Shown: in pieces, positions 37,930-46,640 of the stretch
Layout of the letters: each line of letters opens with the position of its first letter
Numbering within the stretch: the first letter of the stretch is position 1
NCBI RefSeq assembly: GCF_947172395.1
Contig: NC_069084.1
Location: 2,791,107-2,855,106, forward strand
From: Bicyclus anynana
Lineage: Eukaryota; Arthropoda; Insecta; Lepidoptera; Nymphalidae
Direction of reading: 5' to 3'
Length of the DNA: 64,000 nucleotides
The notes under the pieces: generated by a model
Seen by the model: only the letters and a program-made list of their open reading frames with translations
Told to the model about the DNA's origin: nothing
The model's database searches: none
Made by a program: the position numbers and the translations under genes

Positions 37930-38082
37930 CTGCGCTTTGTCGTGCTTGTCTCTGAAGCGATCAGCATCGAGTTGAGCAGTGTCTCGTTCTTTCTGCAGTC
38001 TCGCTGCTTGACCGAGGGCTTTGTCGAGTTGTGACTGTAGAGACTCGAAGTCGTAGGCAGATTTCTCACGATCCACTTGCAA
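37930..38082 (-). CDS. brp: brp exon 9 (Bruchpilot-specific coiled coil)
   Basis: 51 codons: LQVDREKSAYDFESLQSQLD, then KALGQAARLQKERDTAQLDA, then DRFRDKHDKAQ. Acceptor actaatag|TTG, donor CAG|GTAAGA. Phase 0 on both sides, so it could be skipped without frameshift. Not reported as an open frame because the flanks close quickly. It is followed by a 6.9 kb intron containing SINEs, two MITEs and a perfect hairpin. Confidence 0.88.
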
Positions 38083-38176
38083 CTATTAGTAAAGCAAGAA
38101 TAGTTTTAATAAACGCACTAAAATAGCAGTGTTTATAACAAAAAAAAAAACACCTATAGGTTTATAATATTAAACT

Positions 38177-38310
38177 AGCCAGCCTTTGTGTTAATCCAGG
38201 GTATAATCTATCTCCATTCCAAATTTAAGTCAAATCGTTTCAGTAGTTGGCGTAAAGGAGTAATAAACATACACACACATTTACATTCAAACTTTCGCTT
38301 TGATTATATG
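38177..38310 (+). repeat. Common lepidopteran repeat (variant 2)
   Basis: actagccagcctttgtgttaatccagggtataatctatctccattcc... taataaacatacacacacat..ctttcgctttgattat, the typical 3' half of this family. Confidence 0.75.
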
Positions 38311-38489
38311 TGTATGACCTAGCAAACTATATAAACTTCAACCTGGAAGTCTTTACCATCAAATATTTCACTTACATACTCAAAAAATACTTTCTACCAC
38401 TAGATTTCGCTGTCCAATATGTAGATAGTTTATCTCTGTTTTATATTACTTCTTTTCATCAACCTTATCAGCCAATGAACATAGACCAC

Positions 38490-38668
38490 TTATAAGATCT
38501 TCTAAACACCTCGGTCACCATTTCAGGATTTTGGTCCCCAACATCTCTTCACTCTTCAATTTGATCACTCAAAGGTACTCCAAGCATAGCATTTCATCGC
38601 TCGCTAAGTGACTCTGAGCCTTCTTGTGAGGCCCATAATTACTAACTAAGTCTTACTTCTATTACCCT
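38490..38668 (-). repeat. LINE 3'-region fragment adjoining brp exon 8 donor
   Basis: Shares ttcaatttgatcactcaaaggtactccaagcatagc and cgctaagtgactctgagccttcttg with 57370-57525, where the block continues into the GRP..VAGS tail. Confidence 0.6.
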
Positions 38669-38682
38669 TTAATTAAACTTAC

Positions 38683-38893
38683 CTTTCTCACTTCAACGGC
38701 AGATTTATCCAATTTCTCTTGCAGTTTATCAATCTCCGAGTGCGCTGAATCCAACGACGCCTGAAGTTTGTCTTGCTGTAATTGTGCCTTGCCCAGAGTG
38801 GCTTGTGTCCTTTCTAGTTCTTCGCGCGCCTTATCAAGTTCTGCCGTTGCCTTGTCGCGTTCGGAGTGCAGGCGGCTGATGGACGATTGTACG
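38683..38893 (-). CDS. brp: brp exon 8 (first Bruchpilot-specific exon)
   Basis: 211 nt: one base completes the arginine of YDR, then 70 codons starting VQSSISRLHSERDKATAELD and ending EKLDKSAVEVRK. Acceptor AAAG|CGT, donor AAG|GTAAGT. The repeated ELDKAREELERTQATLGKAQ style is typical of the C-terminal half of insect Bruchpilot, which has no counterpart in vertebrate ERC. A LINE remnant (38490-38668) lies within about 15 nt of the donor. Confidence 0.9.
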
Positions 38894-38936
38894 CTTTGGA
38901 AAAATAATATTCAAATTAGTGTTTATTTTTATTTAT

Positions 38937-39130
38937 AAACTAACGGACGTCCGCGATTTCATATGCGTGAATTTTTTCCAAAATCCCGTTGAAACCATGA
39001 GTTTTCAGGGAGACTATAAGTTGCAAATTCAAAGCAATTATCATAGAGTCCAGTGAAATTCCTATTAAAAACCGTTCAGTCATTCCAAAAAATAGCTCAG
39101 ACAGAGAGACGGCCAGACAAAAGTTTTAAA
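38937..39130 (+). repeat. Common lepidopteran repeat, diverged
   Basis: aactaacggacgtccgcgatttcatatgcgtg... aaaaccgttcagtcattccaa. A further edge occurs at 39600-39640 (actgcccgtgatttcgtccgcgtc). Confidence 0.65.
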
Positions 39131-39826
39131 AAAGCTTGATTGTATGTTTTGGTATCGTGTAAATAAACCACTTGATATTACACCCTTATTTTGAAATCAC
39201 TGACAGACACTTTTTTATTTATATCTTTTGATTTATTAATTAATAGTAAAGATTTAATGCAAGGATAAATTATTATTATTGACAAGCTCTAATTTTTAAT
39301 TTTAGTATTATTATTTCATTCAAAGATGTAACTAGAACTTTACATCCATCATATTTGGTTAAAAATACCATGTAAATTAAGACTATATGAAAATTTCGAG
39401 ATAACATAATGTGAGTTTAGAAACCACGACAGCACAAATCTTTTACTTTTATTAAATGAAACTCATCACAATTTCTGAATGAACTACATAAAATGTATCT
39501 TATTCTCAAAGTTTAAGTGGTTTTCTAGAAGCAATTATAACTTCTCAAGGTATCTTAGCTAATTTAACTTTAATCTTATTTTCTTTTCTTTATAAATTAC
39601 TAACTACTGCCCGTGATTTCGTCCGCGTCAATTTAAAATTTTTACTTTCCTGCGGGCGCTCTTCAGATTTCGTGATAAAAAGAAGTCCATATTCCAGAAT
39701 AATCTACTACCGTCCCTTATTCAGTAATTTTTGGGTGATTAGCTAATAAACATTAATTGTATAATCTTGAGTTACTTAGACTAGATTTTAGTGGGCTGGA
39801 AATATTTAAATAATGTTGATAATTAC

Positions 39827-40572
39827 CGATCGTATTCTTCCTTTAGACTATCTTGTTCAGTTTGTGCATTTTCAAGTTTTGCTTTGAGACGATAGACTTC
39901 ACCTTGTGACTTTTCAAGTTTGTCCTGAAGGGCGCTGGCTTCGGATCTAGCCCGCTCAGCATCTGCTTGCGTTACTCTCAATTCTGCTAATGTTCTTCTC
40001 AACTCTGCAGCATTCTTGTCGGCTTTTTCTTGAACTCGATCCAATTCTTGAGATGTTGTCAATGTACTCCTACCAAACGTTGTCTGAGATCTTTCAAGCT
40101 CGTGTTTTAGTCGCTCATTCTCCAGTTCGAGTCTAGCCAGCCGTTGTTTAGCCGCTTCCCAATCAGCGCCTGATCTGCCTACCTCGCTTGCCGCTTTGTC
40201 TAACTCAGCCTTTGATTTTCCTAACTCAGATTGTGAACTTTCTAATTTAGCTTCGAGTCTGTCTTTCTCTGCTTGAGCTCTTTCTAACCTGGCGCCAAGT
40301 TTCTCTACTTCACTTTCTAGTGCGTGAAGTTTCATCTTATAATCTGCTATCTCTCGTTCATGTAGTTCTCTTTCTTCATTCTTTTCGTGTTCAGCTCTAT
40401 CTCTTTGTTCTCTAAGCTGCTGTATTTGCTTTTCTTTGTCACCAATTACTTCTTCAAGGGAGGAAAGTGCACCTTCAGATGAACAATGGTGTGCTTGCAT
40501 TGCATTTAGTCTAGCTCTCGCCATATCAACTTGATTATCCTTCTCTTTTAGGAGGTCTTCTAGGTTTTCGAT
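39827..40572 (-). CDS. brp: brp exon 7 (last exon shared by the two predicted isoforms)
   Basis: 746 nt starting IENLEDLLKEKDNQVDMARA directly after a tttttttag acceptor and ending ..SLKEEYDR with the last arginine codon split after CG. The donor is CG|GTAATT. Contains LEEVIGDKEKQIQQLREQRD (ERC LEEALAEKERTIERLKEQRD) and continuous heptad-type coiled coil to the end. The final stretch GEVYRLKAKLENAQTEQDSL lines up with ERC AEVDRLLEILKEVENEK. It ends in phase 2, which fits both the next Bruchpilot exon (38893) and the ERC-tail exon (25759), making it the probable choice point. Confidence 0.95.
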
Positions 40573-41678
40573 CTAAAAAAAGTTTGTATAATGTAATAAA
40601 CAGAAAATACACTTATTAGATTAAAAGTTTAAAAAAATGTGGTTGATTAAAAAAAATAATAAATATAAAAGAAAAAGATACAAACAAAAATAAATAAACA
40701 GATAAAAAGTACGTACCTTTTAAAATAAAAAATTAAAACGAAACACCAAATATAAATATTAACCACAATCACTAGCACTACATAATACACATAATTATTT
40801 AAACTGCAAAATAAATAATTTAACAAAATTTAAGCAAAAAGGTATAATAGCTGATTTATTACTTTAAAATAGCAAATACTTATAATAAGTTGGTATTAAA
40901 TAAAAGGAGAACAAATCACAACAACGGAAAGGAAAATACAATAAATATACTCGTACAAGTAATACGGTAAACATTTAATAAATTAGCTTCTGTAAACAAC
41001 CAAAAATATTTTATAAATAAAAAACATACACTTAATAAAATGATACTATTAAGAAATTTAGTTACTAGAAACTATTAACAATTTTGCAAACAATTTTAAC
41101 TAGTTAACTTTAACTTGTCGAGTGAAGGGTCAACCCTCGAACCAAAAAGTTTATCGGTGTTCCATGGAATTTCCGGTAGTTAAACTTTTAAACCATCAAT
41201 TTAAATATCAAAATTGAGTTTAAAGCTACCATTTTGTAATTTTAATTCTAAATATTTTCCTACAATTGCAATATGATTAATAGCTCTAAACCACGTGTAT
41301 TAGTTCCACATCTTTAAAGTGTGAATATTCTATTTAAAAATGTGAAAGTCCGGAATGTATTGATTGTACACATAATGTATCATAAATCAGTCATTTCAAA
41401 TCTTAATCAGCAAATGTAGCCTCTAGATTTTAAACTTTCAACAATTGATATTCATAACAATATAATTAAAAAACTAGCTTCTCATAATAGTCTTCTAATT
41501 GTTTTTATAGCTTTTTTTTTATATGAAATTCAAGCAACCTAAAATTAACACTAAGTGTTCTTCTACCTGCAATGTATGAATATACTAGCTAAATTAAGGG
41601 TTTTATATAAATCTAGCACCAAGAGTATTTCTATAATTTGAGTCATCTACAGTATCTGCCACAGCATCCAACCATTAC

Positions 41679-41825
41679 CTTCCTCTGCAACACGTTGATC
41701 TTCCGATCCTTGATCTCTGAGTGATCTCTAAGCTCTGCCAGCTCGTGGGCAGCCGCGAGCACCGCTGCAGTCTTCTTTTCCACCATCCTGCTCTTTTCAT
41801 CCAGGCGGGCTTTCAGTTCTTCCAC
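41679..41825 (-). CDS. brp: brp exon 6 (ERC core, KDRKINVLQRK)
   Basis: 49 codons starting VEELKARLDEKSRMVEKK and ending EIKDRKINVLQRK. The acceptor has a good polypyrimidine tract (ttcttttttgaacag); the donor is AAG|GTAATG. It matches the ERC region running from LRLRLEEKE to VKERKINVLQKK. Phase 0 on both sides. Confidence 0.93.
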
Positions 41826-42044
41826 CTGTTCAAAAAAGAAATGATAACATCAACTGTATCGTTTGTTTTTTTTTTTAATTTGTTAAATATTCTAAGATGT
41901 CTTTCATTATTATTGAAGCAATTCTCGTATATATATGTATACTTATAATATGAATCTTATATGATTTAGTATACCGGGGGTATCGGGGGCGATAAATCGA
42001 TCTAGCAAGGTTTCATTTTTAGAAAACGTACTAATAATTAATAA

Positions 42045-42091
42045 AAGATCTAAGTTTTCAGTACCATCCAGGTACTGAAAACTTAGATCTT
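42045..42091. repeat. Perfect 21-bp hairpin in brp intron 5-6
   Basis: Left arm aagatctaagttttcagtac c (42045-42065), loop atcca, right arm 42071-42091 exactly complementary. Confidence 0.85.
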
Positions 42092-42712
42092 GTTCAGATT
42101 AGATTATGAAGATTTGTAAATTGTTTCTAAATTTAATTATTTTTGTATTGTATAACATTTTGATAACTGTAACCCCGACACAATTGTTTTTATAGTCATA
42201 AACAACCTTAAATGATTAACGACCTTTTTTTTCGAAATAATAATTGTAATGAAATCCGATACCCTTGATACGCTTTTACATTAAGGCTTTTAAGTTACGA
42301 GGAGTTTATCAATCATACTCGTTCATCATATGCGTCATACTATTTATTTATTTACTCTCTGTTCGTACTAGGAATATTAGCTAAGACGTGTATTACAAGT
42401 CAATGTTGATATTTTTGTTATTACTAAAGACTATTAATAAAATTATTATTCTTAGTACGAGTTCATATACCTTGGAAGTATGAACTTTACCCTTAAACCT
42501 TTCCCTTCTTGGTTTCAAAGCTTTAGAACAGACATATAATGTTTACTTGTTTTAAATTTTGGATTAGTTGTAAAAATAAACAATTTGACAAACCCAAATA
42601 AAGTTAATACTTTGTCTTTCTCAAAATCTGTATCTGTAGCTCTATCTAAGTATATAGTGTTAATAAATGGTATTTATAGTCAAAAAATAGGTGTTTTAAG
42701 TCTTTATCTTAC

Positions 42713-42880
42713 ATCAGTCTGAAGCATGCTATAATGTTCTTCTTTGGCGCAAAGCGATTCCTTGAGGACGGCTATATGTCGCTGGTAGTCTTGGTGCTGC
42801 TCCTCCAGAGCTTTCATCTTCGCCGCCATCGCGAGGATCTCCTGGTCCCGTCTCTGAATCTCCAGTCGAAACTCATCCAA
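42713..42880 (-). CDS. brp: brp exon 5 (ERC core, VLKESL block)
   Basis: 56 codons: LDEFRLEIQRRDQEILAMAA, then KMKALEEQHQDYQRHIAVLK, then ESLCAKEEHYSMLQTD. It matches the ERC segment with LLALQTKLETL...HIEVLKESLTAKE. The donor is GAT|GTAAGA. The acceptor is either ..GAG|CAG at 42883 or CAG|TTG at 42880; both keep frame and differ by one glutamine. I chose 42880 because of the CAG consensus and the FKRQ|LDEF joint. Confidence 0.92.
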
Positions 42881-43879
42881 CTGCTCAATCACCATCCACC
42901 CGAAAGGTTGTACATAATTAAATCAATCCAAACACAGATTAGTGGACACAAATATATGAAAACGATTATTTGAAAAAGTATAAAAAATCTATCTACATAG
43001 GCAAATAGTAATGGCAAATATGATATTGATGTCGATTTAAATCTACATTCAAATACGATTATAACCATCAAAGAGAAGGAACGTGTTGATGTTAGTAACG
43101 ATGATGAAGCAACGCAAGCTTATTAGTAAGTAGTTATTTATAACGAGGAAATGTTTCCAGCATCTAACAATATACGACATTAGTGCCATGGAAGACATGT
43201 TACACCTTATAATGCTTTCACATGCATATCACGTACACTCAGACAATGTCAAAATTCTTAAAACTTACAAAATATAGAAAACGAACATTTATCGCTGGAA
43301 AACTTTCCTACTGAACTAGTCTAAGAGTATGAAGTTTAAGCTTAAATGAGCATTGGAAGAAAGTTTTCCAGAGTGAAACGTATCAAATGCCGACGATGTA
43401 CGGGCGCCTATGTTGTGATACACTTATCTACCGACAGAATGGCGGAGACTGATGAAGCTAGGCTACGATGAGAGGCCGGGTCGTGACACTACGTGAGGGG
43501 TGACCGGGACCAAGCTGCGTACGGACGATGAGTTGCGTTCAACACCGAAAGCGGAACATGATCAACAGTTTGACATTGACGCACCCGAACAACTCGCTCG
43601 ATGCATACGACCTCAACAGTCTTAGTTAACAGTCTCTAAATCATCAATTTGGTGTCAACGTAATCGATCTCACACGCTTCGATAACCATAAAGTTCGTAT
43701 CTAAAATATCGCACCTAGGATTCTACTTAACAAAAATACTCGACCGTTCAAGAATATAATCTCTTATTTTAATTAAAAATAGCTCTAACAGTGAACAAGT
43801 TTACACAAAAATATTTCGAGTCGAGGACTCGGCTAAGTCGGTGTTAAAGCGACAAATTGACACGGGATCGGCGCGGCGC

Positions 43880-44008
43880 TCACAGCGTGGTGACGCCGCA
43901 GTAGGGGCGGCGCGCGCGGCTGAAGGGCGCGCGCGGCGAGCGCGGCCGCGGCGGCGCGGTCATGCGCCCGTCCTTGGTGATGTGCACGTCGTTCAGCAGG
44001 AAACTTAC
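43880..44008 (-). CDS. brp: Possible read-through 3' extension of brp exon 4 (alternative short C-terminus)
   Basis: If the GTAAGT donor after 44009 is not used, the frame continues for 42 codons to TGA at 43882-43880, beginning VSFLLNDVHITKDGRMTA and ending in a proline/arginine-rich tail RRPYCGVTTL. What makes this more than chance: 40 of 42 codons end in G or C, while first and second positions are only about 62-64% G/C. That periodicity is typical of translated sequence here. The two exceptions are the codons that overlap the splice donor. The GC-rich composition ends near the stop codon. I infer an intron-retention isoform producing a truncated scaffold, or a longer alternative exon. No canonical AATAAA was seen just downstream. 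Confidence 0.45.
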   Translation of the reverse strand, partial: VSFLLNDVHITKDGRMTAPPRPRSPRAPFSRARRPYCGVTTL

Positions 44009-44272
44009 TTGGCGCTTGAAGGGAGGGTCGGCCTTATCGTATAGCGAGGCGTGGCTGGGCGCGAGCGAGGGCGGCGGCGGCGAGCCGAGCGCGGCCAGCT
44101 CGCTCTCGAGCAGCGCGACCTGCCGCTCCAGCGTGGCGATGCGCGCCTCCTTGGTCTCCAGCACGGCCGTCAGCGTGGCGCCCGCCGAGCCGCCCGGCAG
44201 CCCCGCCGCCGCCAGCGCGCGCTCCAGCTGCACCTGCAGCGCCCGCAGCGTGTCCGCCGTCGCCTTGAGCTC
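44009..44272 (-). CDS. brp: brp exon 4 (GC-rich ERC core exon)
   Basis: 88 codons from ELKATADTLRALQVQLE to DKADPPFKRQ, matching the ERC block with T.V.E.K..RI..LER. The base composition is strikingly GC-rich compared with the AT-rich surroundings. The acceptor is GGCAG|GAG and the donor CAA|GTAAGT is a perfect consensus. Joined to exon 5 it reads FKRQ|LDEFRLEIQRR, as expected for insect Bruchpilot. The frame also stays open past the donor for another 42 codons (see the separate entry). Confidence 0.92.
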
Positions 44273-45046
44273 CTGCCACACGCCAGTAGTCAGCCGCCAC
44301 CGCCCTACGCCCCCGCCGCCGCCGCCAGCATGACCGCCGCCTGGGGCTGGGCCCGCCGCGAGGACACCGCGCAGCCCCAGCCGCTCGAGGCGGTACACAA
44401 AATTTAATGATTGCTCAAACTGAACCAATGAAATTTACACGAGACGGTCTTCGCTAGGGTTCGTGTGACGGGGACGCAATGAGCTAAACATGCAATGTCG
44501 TGAGTCAGTGTTCGTGTCGCTTTGCAGCTTTCAAAATTTTGTTGTGTTCGGGCCGAATTCGAGGGTTTACATTTTAGATTTTGTTTACGTATTGTAGGTC
44601 GACGTGTGGGTGGAGGAATCGATAAGAGAATGAAAAAAGGTGCTCGGGGATTCAAGCTCGAGGTGTACAGAGACCGTGAAGAGTAAGCGAGAGTCGGTCG
44701 GAGTTGAAAGAAGCCAGAGTAAAAGAGAAAGAGGTCGATTGGACACAAACAAGCGACGCGACAGAGCCACGGCCGGACAAATGAATGAAATGAAACTATC
44801 AAGAGCAACTCTAAGAGAAACAGTGATTTGATAAAGGTATCACAAAATAAAACGCCCATGTGATTTATATTCTTCATACGTAAATATGATTAAGCCAAGT
44901 GACGTGCAGAACGTACGACTACTCGGTGCAATTCTTCACTACAGGACACAATAGACACTTTTTCGTTATATAAATAAATCGAAATAAAGTCTATCGTGGT
45001 CTAACATGCAATACGACATTCAAAACAACATCAACACAATAATTAC

Positions 45047-45102
45047 CTGTTTTTGTGCCATCGCTTGCATTTGTTGAAACATCTGTCTTTCTTCTTCTTT
45101 AC
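45047..45102 (-). CDS. brp: brp exon 3 (short glutamine-rich exon)
   Basis: 56 nt: two bases complete the split glycine codon, followed by 18 codons, KEEERQMFQQMQAMAQKQ. Acceptor CAG, donor CAG|GTAATT. Too short to be found as an open reading frame; recognised from the phase of its neighbours and from the family order (GMGKEEE-type sequence after the ESIKKLLEML block). Confidence 0.9.
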
Positions 45103-45193
45103 CTGGAAAAAGTCTAAGTTACGTATCCACTTCGTTATGATTAAATTATTCAACGATTTATTATAATATTTTGTCAATACTCTACAAACGTAC

Positions 45194-45290
45194 CCATTCC
45201 TTTATTTTGTAGCATTTCCAGTAATTTCTTAATGCTTTCATCTCGTGCTTGTAACGTTTGCTTCTGTGTTTCAATCCTTAATTCCAACTC
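45194..45290 (-). CDS. brp: brp exon 2 (ERC core, RDESIKKLLEML block)
   Basis: 97 nt, entering in phase 0 and ending one base into a codon. It encodes ELELRIETQKQTLQARDES, then IKKLLEMLQNKGM. This is the most strongly conserved block of the ELKS/CAST/ERC family. Acceptor CAG at 45293-45291, donor G|GTACGT after 45194. Confidence 0.93.
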
Positions 45291-45520
45291 CTGTAAATAA
45301 ATAAAAATGTCAGTGATCTTCTTTAATACTTAAGTTTATTGACATAGATTTTTTTATAGTGATTATTTGGAAATTCACTTTATTTATATGCTTTTCTATG
45401 TAGAACCTGCCTTTAGAACTGGTAAAATATCTCTAAATAAGTGAGTCTTCAAAGTCTAGAGTTTTTCAAAAGTATACATATATTCCATTTTGTTTAAATT
45501 TATGATTAACAGATTATTTT

Positions 45521-45660
45521 GCGGCTCCCTGCAACCCGCTTGATATCCTCGGTCCACCTAGTGATGGGTCGACCAACACTGCGCTTACCGGTGCGAGGTC
45601 GCCATTCCAGGACCTTGGGACCCCAACGCCCCGGCTCCTTCGGCTTGACGTCGTATGGTG
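45521..45660 (-). repeat. LINE ORF2 3'-end remnant inside brp intron 1-2
   Basis: Minus-strand frame encodes PGRWGPKVLEWRPRTGKRSV, GRPITRWTEDIKRVAGS, the cleanest copy of this tail in the window. Same strand as brp. Confidence 0.75.
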
Positions 45661-45707
45661 ATAAAGTATACCATTCATTTAGCGTTAAGATCGTATTCAA
45701 GTCTAAC

Positions 45708-45857
45708 CTTTATCGTGTCTCTCAGTATCGCAATCTCTCTTTGTAGGTGTTCATTCTCAGCATAGAGCGCTTCCAGTTGTTGTTGCAGCTCAGGAGCGGG
45801 TTGTCGTAAGCGCAGCCTCAGTTCTTCCTCCAGTTGTCGTACCAGCATCGCTTGTTT
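45708..45857 (-). CDS. brp: brp exon 1 of window (ERC core)
   Basis: 50 codons starting KQAMLVRQLEEELRLRLRQP and ending REIAILRDTIK. Acceptor CAG precedes AAA at 45857; the donor is AAG|GTTAGA after 45708. The segment LEALYAENEHLQREIAILRD is a hallmark of the ELKS/CAST family and lies before the ETQKQTL..ARDESIKKLLEML block, as in all family members. It is the most 5' exon I can identify; the preceding intron runs past the window edge. A LINE 3'-end remnant lies about 48 nt past its donor. Confidence 0.92.
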
Positions 45858-45917
45858 CTGTAACGAAGGAACCGAATTTTATTGACCTTGTAAAACTTTA
45901 GGCTCAGCTCAAACTCG

Positions 45918-46100
45918 AAATTCATTTATTTCAATTAGGCTTAGTTTACAAGCATTTACGAAACTTAGGTAATCATATTATTAGATAATGGTGATAATAG
46001 TCGAAAACTTAAAATTAATCTTACGATGGTCCCAATCGCGCTTTGTTCAGAGAAGAGACGTCCCTCCTAGGAGTAACGGAATAAAGAAAAGTTCTGGCTA
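45918..46100 (+). repeat. Dispersed repeat family E
   Basis: aaattcatttatttcaattaggcttagtttacaagcattt..; related to 49266-49435 and 52186-52300 (same strand) and to 48560-48890 and 60848-61108 (reverse). Confidence 0.6.
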
Positions 46101-46379
46101 ATGAGATTTGTGGTCTTAGACCAGTCCTGAATATAACTCGATGACGTAATAATTTAGGCACCTCGTCTTCCTTGACGACGCTGAGACCAATACTGTGCAA
46201 ATATTACTTTTACTACTAGCATTGTCTGCATTATGTAAACATCTGGAAAATATTGGTACAGCGTTCTATCAAAAAACATTACGGCCAAAGTCACACATTG
46301 CAAACAAATCAGAACTTGTTACTGTAATTTATATCGCATTTGGGTTCAAACTTATCGAAAAAGTATTGTCTTTTAGCTT

Positions 46380-46640
46380 CAAGGGAAACTTTTGGGGTCG
46401 ATACATGAGGCAATTATGTTATATGTATATTGTTTTACTACATGTAAAGGGTTACGAACATAGGTACAAAAACGAAACCCTTAAAAGATCACTCGCGCAA
46501 ATTCGAATGTCCATCTGTCACAGTCAGGACCATTTAAGTTGAAATTTGGTACACGTATCAATTCCTGTTACCCAATCGCCGAGGTATACCCTGAATAGAT
46601 AAAATCTGAATATGAAATATAATTTGTATTATTTTTGTGC
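46380..46640 (+). repeat. Dispersed repeat family F
   Basis: gttacgaacataggtacaaaaacgaaacccttaaaagatcactcgcg; a second copy is at 53795-53930 (gtacaaaaacggtaccctttatagggttactcgtg). Confidence 0.55.

Larger units (their letters stand above)
21680..45857 (-). other. brp: bruchpilot / ELKS-CAST-ERC active-zone scaffold gene, 3' two thirds (locus)
   Basis: Gene-level entry; exons are listed separately. Bruchpilot builds the presynaptic active-zone scaffold (the T-bar in flies), tethers vesicles and clusters calcium channels; vertebrate relatives are ERC1/ERC2 (ELKS/CAST). Seen here: a chain of minus-strand exons with GT-AG boundaries and consistent phases, encoding nearly uninterrupted coiled coil. 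ERC landmarks occur in the family order: LEALYAENEHLQREIAILRD, then RIETQKQTL.ARDESIKKLLEML, LETKEARIATLERQ, DYQRHIAVLKESL.AKE, IKDRKINVLQRK, IENLEDLLKEKD. After exon 39827-40572 the gene offers two 3' ends: Bruchpilot-type exons (38893-26413, stop TAA) or ERC-type exons (25759-21749). The N-terminal part (including the SIKTFWSPELKKER-type region of the family) was not found and should lie beyond position 64000. The mutually exclusive ends are inference from phase and homology; no transcript was seen. Identification as brp is secure. Confidence 0.93.

Noticed and set aside
43841..44407. Several long open frames on both strands at the GC-rich exon 4
   Set aside because: GC-rich coding DNA lacks stops in all frames; only the minus frame giving the ERC motif is supported.
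44404..44877. 157-codon minus-strand open frame upstream of exon 4 as an extra brp exon
   Set aside because: Phase and homology join exon 3 directly to 44272; the frame shows no coiled coil or family motif.
46195..46542. 115-codon plus-strand open frame with a hydrophobic start
   Set aside because: It begins at GTG and not ATG, sits in AT-rich intron, and its 3' part is dispersed repeat family F.
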